From assembly GCA_014305285.1 (NCBI GenBank), contig JACRSG010000001.1:372001-436000 (forward strand): DNA of 64,000 bases, read 5' to 3'. Both the position numbers and the translations under genes were made by a program. Shown piece by piece: positions 57,344-64,000 of the stretch. Numbering within the stretch: position 1 is the first letter of the stretch; the number at the start of each line of letters is the position of its first letter. The notes beneath the pieces were generated by a model that ran no database searches, was not told where the DNA came from, and saw nothing but the letters and a program-made list of their open reading frames with translations. This DNA is from Campylobacter jejuni. Its GTDB lineage: Bacteria; Campylobacterota; Campylobacteria; Campylobacterales; Campylobacteraceae.

Positions 57344-57517
57344 ATGAAAAAATATACTTTAATAATACTATTAGCTTTAGGAATTTCTGGATGTTTTGTA
57401 AATGAAAGAGGGATTTCAAATCGTTTTTATGATGACTGCAAAGAGTATTATGATGGAAGCGGAACTTATCGCAAGGATTGCCCAAAAAATTGGGTGGATA
57501 TTAAAATGACTCCTTGA
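57344..57517 (+). CDS. Small lipoprotein
   Basis: The 57-residue protein has a signal peptide ending in lipobox GISGC (Cys17) and a short mature part of about 40 residues with two further Cys (near 32 and 46) and several Tyr. No family recognised. AAGGAAAA lies just before the ATG, and the gene is probably co-transcribed with the nuclease. Its TGA ends one base before the convergent gene at 57518. It corresponds to Cj0978c. Confidence 0.85.
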   Translation: MKKYTLIILLALGISGCFVNERGISNRFYDDCKEYYDGSGTYRKDCPKNWVDIKMTP

Positions 57518-58096
57518 TTATTTTCCACCTACAGAGGTCATTAATGCAGCTGCTACGGCTTCTGGATTCTTGATTTTGGTGCCTTGTTCTTGATTTTCTG
57601 TAGGTTTAACAGTGTTAAGTGGTGGACGCTTGAGTTTAAATATATGCTCATCAGTGCTAACAACTTGTATCGTTCCTTCAAACATTTTAATTTCTTTAAC
57701 ATACCCAACCACTTTTACATCTCTTTTTTTAGAGGTTTCATCAAAAAGTGCATGAGCTTCAAGCTCCAAAACATCACCTAATTTAAGCGGAGCATAAAAA
57801 AAACATTTTGATCCAATAATCACTGAAAATTCTTTATTGATAGAGGCTTGTGCTACATAGTTTGCCGCAGCGAAAATAAAAGCATCAAAAATCAATCCTT
57901 GATCATCTGCTATCATTTCGCTTGTAGTTATTAAAATCGATTTGGCATAGTTTTTATCAATTTCGATAATGGTTCCAGCAAGCGAGGTATTTAATTCAAG
58001 ACAAGTGAGTAATTCTGCTCTAGCACGAGATATATCTTCTACAGATACGTATTCTTCAAGTTGTGCATATTCTTCAAAATTATCTTTTTTTGCCAT
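57518..58096 (-). CDS. Sigma-28-dependent hot-dog-fold virulence protein (Cj0977 type)
   Basis: The 192-residue soluble protein has a predicted hot-dog domain (about 40-150, with KCFFYAPLKLGDVLELEAHALFDETSKKRDVKVVGYV), close to thioesterase/FapR-like folds. Published work on C. jejuni Cj0977 shows FliA dependence, a role in invasion and virulence, and no clear catalytic residues. The sigma-28 promoter just upstream agrees. It is convergent with the small lipoprotein gene. Confidence 0.88.
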   Translation of the reverse strand: MAKKDNFEEYAQLEEYVSVEDISRARAELLTCLELNTSLAGTIIEIDKNYAKSILITTSEMIADDQGLIFDAFIFAAANYVAQASINKEFSVIIGSKCFFYAPLKLGDVLELEAHALFDETSKKRDVKVVGYVKEIKMFEGTIQVVSTDEHIFKLKRPPLNTVKPTENQEQGTKIKNPEAVAAALMTSVGGK

Positions 58097-58144
58097 ATTT
58101 AACCTTTAAATTCTACTTATCTACTTCAAAATATCTAAATTTCA

Positions 58145-58171
58145 ATATCGACAAAAAAGAAAAAGAATTTA
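58145..58171 (-). promoter_or_regulatory. Sigma-28 (FliA) promoter of the hot-dog gene
   Basis: On the minus strand TAAATTCT-N11-GTCGATAT matches the flagellar sigma-28 pattern TAAAGTTT-N11-GCCGATAA with the key CGAT core and exact spacing. It lies about 50 bases upstream of the ATG at 58096, with its -35 element overlapping the cmoB stop codon. Confidence 0.8.
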
Positions 58172-59044
58172 TATCTTAATGCGTACATAAACTCTTTTAG
58201 GTGCTTCATAACCTTCGATGGTAAGATTTTTATCCTTTGGATCTAGAAAATTTTCCAATGAAAAAGAGTCTATCCATTCTGTTTTTCTTTGTTCGTTTTC
58301 ATCGGTTTTTTTTGTAGCTAAAACTTCAAATTCTTTAAATCCTGCTCTTTCGCACCAGTTTTTTAATGTACTAATGCTTGGTATAAAATAAATATTTGGA
58401 ATTTTAGAATAAGTTTTATTAGGAACTAGGGCGATTTCTCTTTCATCTTCTATGTATATAGTATCTAAAAAAACTACTCCATTTTTATTAAGTCCTGCTT
58501 TTAAATCTTTTAGCATTTTTATAGGATCACTTCTGTGATAAATCACGCCAAGACAGAAAATCACATCAAATTTTAAAACATAATTTGGCAAATTTTGTAC
58601 ACCCAAAAGTTCATATTCTATAGGAGTTTTAGCTAAAGCGTTAATGAATTCAAACTGCAAACGATATTTGATAGAAGGATCAAAACCTATGAGTTTTACA
58701 GGATTAAATTCAAGCATTTTAAACATATAATAACCATTATTACATCCTATATCAGCAATGCATTTTTGAGAAATTTCATTCATAAAAGGTTTTAGAATAT
58801 TAAATTTAATAAAACTTTGCCATTCTGTGTCGATGAAAAGATCATCTATTTTAAAAGGACCCTTTCTCCATGGTTTGAGTTCTTTTGCTATAGCTAAGAT
58901 TTCATCTTTGGCTTGAGAATTTGTAGATAAATTTATGCTTTCGCTTAAAGAAAAATTACAAGCAAGATTGAGTTGTTTAAGTTCTTGAATTTTAGCGTAT
59001 AAGGGGTGGTTTAGAAATTGTTTTTCGAGTAAATTTTCTTGCAT
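58169..59044 (-). CDS. cmoB: tRNA U34 carboxymethyltransferase
   Basis: The 291-residue enzyme uses carboxy-SAM to finish 5-oxyacetyl-uridine at tRNA wobble positions. It has the CmoB N-terminal LKPWRKGPFKIDDLFIDTEWQS block (about 64-85), the SAM loop ADIGCNNGYYMF (about 114-125) and LGVIYHRSDPI. ATG 59044 (MQENLLEK) is preceded by AAGGA; an upstream ATG five codons earlier lacks a ribosome site. The partner CmoA is not in this window. Confidence 0.93.
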   Translation of the reverse strand: MQENLLEKQFLNHPLYAKIQELKQLNLACNFSLSESINLSTNSQAKDEILAIAKELKPWRKGPFKIDDLFIDTEWQSFIKFNILKPFMNEISQKCIADIGCNNGYYMFKMLEFNPVKLIGFDPSIKYRLQFEFINALAKTPIEYELLGVQNLPNYVLKFDVIFCLGVIYHRSDPIKMLKDLKAGLNKNGVVFLDTIYIEDEREIALVPNKTYSKIPNIYFIPSISTLKNWCERAGFKEFEVLATKKTDENEQRKTEWIDSFSLENFLDPKDKNLTIEGYEAPKRVYVRIKI

Positions 59045-59061
59045 TTTTATCCTTGACATTT

Positions 59062-59093
59062 GCTTTTAATGCTAAAATTATAGCATTAAAAGC
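59062..59093 (-). promoter_or_regulatory. Perfect 13-bp dyad around the cmoB -10 box
   Basis: GCTTTTAATGCTA (59062-59074) and its exact inverse (59081-59093) are separated by 6 bases. On the minus strand the extended -10 TGCTATAAT falls across the centre (TATAAT at 59077-59082). The promoter core is thus embedded in a long symmetric site, as expected for an operator, or a hairpin at the very 5' end of the transcript. Confidence 0.6.
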
Positions 59094-59214
59094 TTTTATG
59101 GCAATATAAATTATATGCATTAAACATTTGATTAAAAACAAAAATAAAACTTAAAAATACTTCCAAAAACTCACAAAACTTTAGAACTATAATCATCATT
59201 CAGTTTGTATTTCT

Positions 59215-59450
59215 TTAAAGCTCTAGCTCTAAATCAAGCTTGACATAAAAATTCCCTGTTTTATTATAAAGCAGTTGCAAACCATAAGTATCCATATAGT
59301 TTGTTTCACTTGCTCTGTATAGTTTAGAATCATTCTCACACCAAGAATACCCCTGGAATATTGAAATTTCGATTATCTGTAGTACTTGCTTGAGTAGCTG
59401 CAAAAGTGTTGATACTTAAGAAGATGCCAATAGAAAGTTCAAAACAAAAT
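59215..59450 (-). pseudogene. Remnant of a TpsB-type outer-membrane transporter
   Basis: The minus strand encodes a signal-peptide-like start (CFELSIGIFLSINTFA, then ATQASTTDNRNFNIPG) preceded by AGAGGAG, which ends at a stop. In another frame it continues as GYSWCENDSKLYRASETNYM and DTYGLQLLYNKTGNFYVKLD, a beta-barrel pattern of ShlB/FhaC-type transporters. The middle of a protein of over 500 residues is missing and no start codon is clear. It corresponds to a Cj0975-like gene, with the genes between it and the YbgC gene also absent. The following stretch 59461-59750 is very AT-rich and holds no gene that I can see. Confidence 0.6.
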
Positions 59451-59755
59451 TTTTCTATACTCCTCTCTAGTGAAGTTAAAAAGCTTAATAGCCTGGCATA
59501 GATGTCTTTGGAATTGATTATTATATTTTAACTATTTAACAATATCAGTAAATATTATTAAAAGTAAGTGTAATTATAATATTTTTAAATATATTAATTA
59601 TAAATAAAATATTTCAATAATTTAATAATAAAAAATTATTTTTTAATTTTTATTTTTATAATATGTATTTAATATTTTTAAAAAGTTTTATTAAATTAAG
59701 ATTGGGTGGAACTTTTTAGTGTAAATTAAAAAGCGATATCAAAGAATTTCCGTTG

Positions 59756-59761
59756 TATAAT
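59756..59761 (+). promoter_or_regulatory. -10 box of the YbgC-type gene
   Basis: TATAAT lies 32 bases before the ATG, in otherwise featureless AT-rich DNA. Confidence 0.5.
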
Positions 59762-59792
59762 CTAAACATAAAATATTTTTTAAGGTTAAATA

Positions 59793-60167
59793 ATGAAAAT
59801 GCGTGTGTATTATGAAGATACTGATGTGGGTGGAGTGGTATATCATAGTAATTATTTAAAATTTTGCGAGAGAGCAAGAAGTGAAATTTTTTTCAATAAA
59901 AAAGTAGATATTTTTGATGCATCTAAGGGGCATTTTTTGCTTGCAAAAGCAAATTGCAATTTTTTAAAACCTGCAAAACTTGGAGATATGATAGAGGTTA
60001 AAACAAAAATTTTAGAAGTCAAGAATGCTTCTGTGGAAATTTTGCAAGAAATTTATAAAGGTGAATTTTTGCTTTTTAAAATGGAATTAACCTTGGCTTT
60101 TATTAAAAATGAAAAAGCAGCTAGAATGGATACGCAGTTAAAAAAGCTTTTTGAAGAATTATTTTAA
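59793..60167 (+). CDS. YbgC/4HBT-family acyl-CoA thioesterase
   Basis: The 124-residue hot-dog enzyme has the catalytic YYEDTDVGGVVYHSNYLKFCERARSE block near the start (Asp in EDTDVGG; His in YHSNY), as in YbgC. It hydrolyses short or medium acyl-CoA. YbgC often sits beside tol-pal, but not here. The 3' end overlaps the convergent gene by 9 bases. It corresponds to Cj0965c. Confidence 0.92.
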   Translation: MKMRVYYEDTDVGGVVYHSNYLKFCERARSEIFFNKKVDIFDASKGHFLLAKANCNFLKPAKLGDMIEVKTKILEVKNASVEILQEIYKGEFLLFKMELTLAFIKNEKAARMDTQLKKLFEELF

Positions 60168-61349
60168 TTCTTCAAAGCTTGCTTGTTTACCTTGCATAAG
60201 ACGCACTTTGTAATCAACTTGAGAATTTTTGATTTTTTCATCAAACAAGCTTTCGCTTTTTTTATTTAAGAATTCGGTATAAAAGTAATCAACTCCTATA
60301 TTAGTAGCATAAGCAATCCAGTTATAATCTATGCTTTGATTGAAAATTTCATTAAGGTAGACTAAATTATCATCGTGGTTACTGATAGAATTAGCTATAA
60401 TGAAATTTTCTCTATCTCCTTGTTGCGTTAAACTTAAAAATGTTGGATTGTAGTTGATTTGGGTGGATAAAAGCACATAAGGATGAATGTTATAAATTCT
60501 TAGTTGAGAACTTGCTAGAGCTGTTTTAATCAATGGAGTGTTAAAAAATATCGAGGCATTGTTAACTCCTCCTTGTGATCTTAAAAGTCTGCTAAAATCA
60601 AGTTTTTCGTCTTCTATGGTATATATTCTAGCACTGTTATTTTGAGCAAGAATTCTTGAATTTAGATTGCTTGATAAGGCAGAGTCATCGCTAAATATTG
60701 CGATATTAGCATTTGATTTACTTAAAAGTGTGGCAATTTGAGCATCATAGTCAATACTTCCAAAAATAATATTTTCATTTGAAATTTGTATGTTGTTTTT
60801 ATGAATAGTCGGTATAAAAATTTTCATATTTCCTGAGTAATTTTTCAGCTCACTAGCACCTTTTAGAGTAAATCCAGCTATAGCATACTGATATCCTTGA
60901 GCTTGTGCTGCATCAAGTGCGGCTCGGATTTTATCACTATTTTCTGTACCGGTTAAAAAAACTTTTACTTTGATTTCAGCTCTTTGTCTTAAAAGATAGG
61001 CGATGCTTGAATTTATTATAGTATTTGAATAGCTTTTTAAGGTTTTTTCTGGGATAATTATCGCAAGTTTAACAGAAGTAATTTTTTGAATATTTTTTTC
61101 AAAATCAGTAATGGAATTTAATAATTTTGCATAAACATTAGATAAAAATTGATCGTTTTGATCTGTAAATTCACTTAAAAAACTAAGATATAGTCTTGAC
61201 TCTAAAAGATCAAAAAGACAGTTTGTGTTACATTCTTGAACACTCAATTTAGGATAAAAATTTTCAACAGGTTTTATATTAACTAATTTTTGCTCTTTTG
61301 CATGAAGCAAATAGCAAGATAAGAAAAATATTAAAAATATTTTTTTCAT
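60159..61349 (-). CDS. Periplasmic protein with a type I binding-protein-like fold
   Basis: The 396-residue protein has a signal peptide (about 1-17, ending HA) and a Cys pair near 39-44 (QECNTNC). Alternating beta/alpha units such as VKLAIIIPEKTL, IRAALDAAQAQGYQYAIAGFTL, NENIIFGSIDYDAQIATLLSKSNANIAIFSDDSAL and ANSISNHDD resemble periplasmic binding or LpoA-like domains. A true family match cannot be made by eye. It overlaps the UDG-like gene upstream by 4 bases. It corresponds to Cj0964. Confidence 0.75.
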   Translation of the reverse strand: MKKIFLIFFLSCYLLHAKEQKLVNIKPVENFYPKLSVQECNTNCLFDLLESRLYLSFLSEFTDQNDQFLSNVYAKLLNSITDFEKNIQKITSVKLAIIIPEKTLKSYSNTIINSSIAYLLRQRAEIKVKVFLTGTENSDKIRAALDAAQAQGYQYAIAGFTLKGASELKNYSGNMKIFIPTIHKNNIQISNENIIFGSIDYDAQIATLLSKSNANIAIFSDDSALSSNLNSRILAQNNSARIYTIEDEKLDFSRLLRSQGGVNNASIFFNTPLIKTALASSQLRIYNIHPYVLLSTQINYNPTFLSLTQQGDRENFIIANSISNHDDNLVYLNEIFNQSIDYNWIAYATNIGVDYFYTEFLNKKSESLFDEKIKNSQVDYKVRLMQGKQASFEELK

Positions 61350-61954
61350 AAAAATCCTTTAATTTTTTTTAAATCTTGTATGAAATTTTTTTCATAACTT
61401 GGATTTTTTTCTATAAAATCTAAATCATAACTCGGCATTATGAAAAAATTTTTATAAGCAAAAACTTCACCTTTTAAAATGTGATAATCTTTAAATCCCA
61501 AGCTTTTAAATGTGTATTCTCCTAGACAAAGCAAAAAAGCAGGTTGAATCAGTTTTAACTCACTCCAGAAAAATGGTAAGCAAGATTGTACCGAAAAATC
61601 ATCAAATTTTCCATTACAACAACATTTAAATAGATAGGAAAAATAAAAATCTTCATCACAAAGCCCTAAAATTTGATATATATAGCGTTTTAATTTTTCT
61701 CCTTTTTTTGAATTCAGTAAAATTCCGCTTTCATTTTCACTCTTTTGTCCAAAAACATCAAGAATTAGCAATTTGGCATTTTTTATCTTAGGTTCCATGA
61801 GGCTAAATTTTCTTGTTTTGGAAAATTGACATAAGGTGCAAGATGAAACAAGTTGTTTTAATTCTTCAAAATTTTGTGTTTGTTCAAAGTAGTTTATATG
61901 TGTATCTACAAAGTTAAACCCCATAGCTTTTAAATAATAAAGACTTCTTATCAT
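61346..61954 (-). CDS. Divergent family 4 uracil-DNA glycosylase-like protein
   Basis: The 202-residue protein keeps a cysteine set that fits an iron-sulphur cluster: CTLC in SSCTLCQFSKTRKF and CCCNGKFDDFSVQSC. It also has an overall family 4 UDG order. But the GEAPG loop is replaced by LDVFGQKSENESGILL, and the C-terminal HPS motif by MPSYDL. The loss of these conserved positions makes uracil removal uncertain. ATG 61954 overlaps the GNAT stop (ATGA); earlier in-frame Met codons lie inside that gene. It corresponds to Cj0963. Confidence 0.72.
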   Translation of the reverse strand: MIRSLYYLKAMGFNFVDTHINYFEQTQNFEELKQLVSSCTLCQFSKTRKFSLMEPKIKNAKLLILDVFGQKSENESGILLNSKKGEKLKRYIYQILGLCDEDFYFSYLFKCCCNGKFDDFSVQSCLPFFWSELKLIQPAFLLCLGEYTFKSLGFKDYHILKGEVFAYKNFFIMPSYDLDFIEKNPSYEKNFIQDLKKIKGFL

Positions 61955-62430
61955 AAATCGCATAATTTGTCTAAATTTTCTCCACTTAGACGATAATTTC
62001 GCCACTGTTTAAGATGTTTAGCGTTTAAACTTTCATAAAAATTAATACCTAAAATATTATCATTTAAACAAACCCAGTCAAGTCTTTTTAAATTTTCTTT
62101 TTTACAAATTTCCCCTAGAAATTTAAAAACAGCTTTTCCATAACCTTTTTTGCGAAAATCTTCTCGTATATAAATATCTTCAAGATAAATTCCACCGCTT
62201 CCCCAAAAAGATGAAAAAGTATAAAAATAAATCATATAGCCTATAGTTTTTTCATTTTCTTTTAGTAAAAAAGCACGAGCAAATTTATTTTTTAGTAAAG
62301 AATGTTCTAGATTTTCTTCCGTACATTGAAGAAAATCTAACATATCTTCGTATTTTGCAAATTCTATGATCATCTCTTGCAAAATATCTAAATCTTCTTG
62401 TCTTAAATCAATAATTTTAAATTCTGACAT
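61951..62430 (-). CDS. GNAT-family N-acetyltransferase
   Basis: The 159-residue enzyme has the acetyl-CoA loop REDFRKKGYGKAVFKFLG (about 87-104), an upstream beta strand YLEDIYI, and the NFYESLNAKHLKQW C-terminal block, as in diamine/amino-acid acetyltransferases. The substrate is unknown. ATG 62430 (MSEFKIIDL) has AAAAGG upstream; a longer reading frame begins further up but lacks a ribosome site. The 3' end is coupled to the UDG-like gene. Confidence 0.88.
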   Translation of the reverse strand: MSEFKIIDLRQEDLDILQEMIIEFAKYEDMLDFLQCTEENLEHSLLKNKFARAFLLKENEKTIGYMIYFYTFSSFWGSGGIYLEDIYIREDFRKKGYGKAVFKFLGEICKKENLKRLDWVCLNDNILGINFYESLNAKHLKQWRNYRLSGENLDKLCDL

Positions 62431-62560
62431 TTTTAACCTTTTAAAAATAATTTCAAAATTTATCAAAAGAATGTAAAAATTACTCTTAATCAAAAGCAAT
62501 TTATAAGTAAGATTAAGATAAAATACAAGTTTATTTTATAATTTTTTAAGGAAAAATCAA

Positions 62561-62695
62561 ATGAAAAGAACTTATCAGCCACATGGTACTCCAAGAAAAC
62601 GCACTCATGGTTTCCGTGTTCGTATGAAAACTAAAAATGGTCGCAAGGTGATCAATGCAAGACGCACTAAAGGTAGAAAAAGACTTGCTGTGTGA
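62561..62695 (+). CDS. rpmH: 50S ribosomal protein L34
   Basis: The 44-residue protein [20 protein letters not shown]... is the standard L34, rich in Arg and Lys. AAGGAAAAA precedes the ATG, and a TAAAAT -10 box lies about 42 bases upstream (62519-62524). Its stop overlaps the rnpA start by 4 bases. Confidence 0.97.
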   Translation: MKRTYQPHGTPRKRTHGFRVRMKTKNGRKVINARRTKGRKRLAV

Positions 62696-63018
62696 AAAAT
62701 TTTGATAAATTTGGCACAAACGAGGAATTTTCATCTGTATATAAAGTAGGTAAAAAATGGCATTGCGAAGGTGTAATCATTTTTTATCTTAGTAGTTGTG
62801 AAAAAAAAATAGCAGTTGTTGCTAGTAAAAAAGTTGGAAAAGCAGTGGTTAGAAATCGTTCAAAACGAATTTTAAGGGCTTTGTTTGCTAAGTTTGAAAA
62901 ATATCTTCAAGATGGCAAATATATTTTTGTAGCTAAAAATGAAATCACTGAACTTTCTTTTTCTAAGTTAGAAAAAAAACTAAAATGGGGATTGAAAAAA
63001 CTAGAATGTTTCAAATGA
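62692..63018 (+). CDS. rnpA: Ribonuclease P protein component
   Basis: The 108-residue basic protein starts with GTG 62692 inside the rpmH end. It has the RnpA motif [21 protein letters not shown] (about 42-62), which contacts the catalytic RNA. It helps mature the 5' ends of tRNAs. It is slightly short but complete, and overlaps yidD by 4 bases. Confidence 0.95.
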   Translation: MKNFDKFGTNEEFSSVYKVGKKWHCEGVIIFYLSSCEKKIAVVASKKVGKAVVRNRSKRILRALFAKFEKYLQDGKYIFVAKNEITELSFSKLEKKLKWGLKKLECFK

Positions 63019-63356
63019 TATGCCTAAAAATACTCCGTTTTTATCAGAAATTCTTAAGCCCTTTAAAACCCGTTGCTTGTAGGTATTATCCTAGTTGTTC
63101 TGAGTATGCACTTTGGCAGTTTCAAAAAAAGAATTTTTTTCTAGCTTTTATTTCTACTTTTTTTAGAATTTTACGATGCAACCCTTTTTTTAAAGGGGGA
63201 TTTGATTATCCTAGGGTTTCTAAAAATTTTTATCCTATAAATTTATGTTTCAAGCCTATATTTTTAGCAAAAAAACAACTTTGTTTTTTATATATACCTT
63301 ATAAAAATAAAAGTTTTTATCTTATAAAAATCATCTTTAAAAGGACAAATCAGTGA
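63015..63356 (+). CDS. yidD: Membrane protein insertion efficiency factor
   Basis: The 113-residue protein has the YidD core: [27 protein letters not shown] with the conserved [10 protein letters not shown], then [15 protein letters not shown] chose ATG 63015, which overlaps the rnpA stop (ATGA); in-frame Met codons lie upstream within rnpA. A longer C-terminal tail (about 85-113) is Lys/Phe/Tyr-rich and hydrophobic. It assists YidC, whose gene follows with a 4-base overlap. Confidence 0.93.
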   Translation: MICLKILRFYQKFLSPLKPVACRYYPSCSEYALWQFQKKNFFLAFISTFFRILRCNPFFKGGFDYPRVSKNFYPINLCFKPIFLAKKQLCFLYIPYKNKSFYLIKIIFKRTNQ

Positions 63357-64000
63357 ATAATTCAAATAATATTTTTCAGCAAAAGCGTATACTTTTGGCT
63401 GTTGTGATTTCTTTTTTATTTTTTGTTGTTTATGATTATTTTTTCATTCCAAAGCAACCTTTAAAAATAGAACAAAACATTATACAACAAAATCAACAAA
63501 ACACGAGCATAAATAACACTCCTAATATACAAAATACTACCACAAATACTCCAAGTGCGGCTTTAGTTTCGCAAGATAGTATGATATCTAAAGTTCAAAG
63601 TAAACATTTTGAAGCACAAATTGACTTTTTTGGTAGAATTTCTGCTTTTTATTTGAAAGATAAAAAATATCAAAACGAGAAAGGAGAATTTATAAATCTT
63701 GTTAGCAAGGAAAATAGTCCTTATCCTTTAGAAATGCGTTTTAGTGATCCAGGTATTAATTCAGAGGCTTTTAAAACTCCTTATGTCGCTAATGCCAATA
63801 ATCTTTTTGTTGATGAAAATGGAAGTCAAGTTTTAAAACTCACCCAAAATCTTTCTGGATTGAAAATCGAAAAAGATATCACCTTTTATCCAAAAGGAAA
63901 TTATGAGATAGAAGTTAAACTTAGCAATAATTCAAATTATTTTATTAGTCCAGGATATCGTCCAAATATTGCCGTAGATAGCTATACAGTTCATGGTGCT
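63353..64000 (+). CDS. yidC: Membrane protein insertase YidC (partial, cut by the window end)
   Basis: GTG 63353 opens a frame that runs off the window after 216 residues. The N-terminal membrane segment (about 12-30, [19 protein letters not shown]) and the following Asn/Gln/Thr-rich linker and periplasmic beta domain ([23 protein letters not shown], then PLEMRFSD) match YidC. The insertase helices lie beyond the window. The order rpmH-rnpA-yidD-yidC is conserved in bacteria. Confidence 0.95.
   Translation, partial: MNNSNNIFQQKRILLAVVISFLFFVVYDYFFIPKQPLKIEQNIIQQNQQNTSINNTPNIQNTTTNTPSAALVSQDSMISKVQSKHFEAQIDFFGRISAFYLKDKKYQNEKGEFINLVSKENSPYPLEMRFSDPGINSEAFKTPYVANANNLFVDENGSQVLKLTQNLSGLKIEKDITFYPKGNYEIEVKLSNNSNYFISPGYRPNIAVDSYTVHGA

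Noticed and set aside
59461-59750. Possible small gene or sigma-54 site in the AT-rich stretch before the YbgC gene
   Set aside because: No open frame with a ribosome site was found, and the GG near 59708 has no GC at the required distance.
62561-64000. Chromosome origin next to rpmH-rnpA-yidC
   Set aside because: This order flanks oriC in many bacteria, but there is no dnaA or dnaN and no DnaA-box cluster in the adjacent DNA; in C. jejuni the origin lies elsewhere.
1-64000. CRISPR array, insertion sequence, prophage or poly-G contingency tract
   Set aside because: No regularly spaced repeats, transposase motifs or phage genes were seen. The longest G runs I noticed are about 5 bases, too short for Campylobacter phase variation.

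Overview
The window is a stretch of an AT-rich epsilonproteobacterial chromosome. It is almost certainly Campylobacter jejuni subsp. jejuni: it carries hipO (hippurate hydrolase), mapA, jlpA, cjaA/cjaB, cmeDEF, flgP/flgQ/flgR and a very compact gene order that matches, in reverse orientation, the Cj1037c to Cj0958c segment of reference strain NCTC 11168. Cj locus numbers and the gene order are recalled from memory, not looked up. The sequence is chromosomal core. I found no phage, insertion sequence, CRISPR array or long poly-G contingency tract.

Layout. 1-1901: end of a probable pyruvate carboxylase subunit gene, a small hypothetical gene, leucyl-transferase bpt and a J-domain protein. 1926-6957 (minus): the CmeDEF RND efflux operon. 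7082-16713: lepA, mapA, a ComF-like protein, gyrA (with Ile at position 86), the flagellar genes flgP-flgQ behind a sigma-54 promoter, the sigma-54 activator flgR, asd and a UPF0114 protein. 16765-23092: a tiny porin-like protein, a cytochrome c and the branched-chain amino acid ABC transporter livJKHMGF. 23109-26811: ccsBA, a broken small membrane gene and tRNA-Arg. 26827-28696 (minus): a decayed CorA-family pseudogene behind tgt. 28726-35662: a TrkA-C protein, aroB, an MscS-like channel, mtaB and an FtsH paralogue without the protease zinc site. 35670-40758: PepSY-like protein, rhomboid protease, sixA, rpoD, a LysR remnant and a YeiH-family protein. 40850-48587: YceI-like protein, rsmG, ribA, then hemB-argF-hypothetical-hemN-(Fe-S) protein-hypothetical, and a small membrane protein. 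48817-57517: MFS transporter plus hipO, yaaA, jlpA, cjaA, cjaB, pepD, a thermonuclease and a small lipoprotein. 57518-62430: a sigma-28-driven hot-dog protein, cmoB, a TpsB remnant, a YbgC thioesterase, a periplasmic protein, a UDG-like protein and a GNAT. 62561-64000: rpmH-rnpA-yidD-yidC (yidC cut by the window edge).

How the genes work together. Many neighbours overlap by 1-4 bases (ATGA, TGATG or TTGA junctions), so most blocks are translationally coupled operons. The flagellar block places a sigma-54-dependent target (flgP/flgQ) next to its activator (flgR), whose inter-domain linker is built on A and T homopolymers. The liv block is a complete ABC importer with two binding proteins that share a 145-bp identical segment. 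Four places show gene decay: a CorA transporter, a small membrane protein, a LysR regulator and a two-partner-secretion outer-membrane protein.

I did not find a convincing wholly new system. The least explained items are the FtsH-like AAA protein lacking HEXXH, the 63-residue porin-like protein, and a perfect 13-bp dyad centred on the cmoB promoter -10 box.
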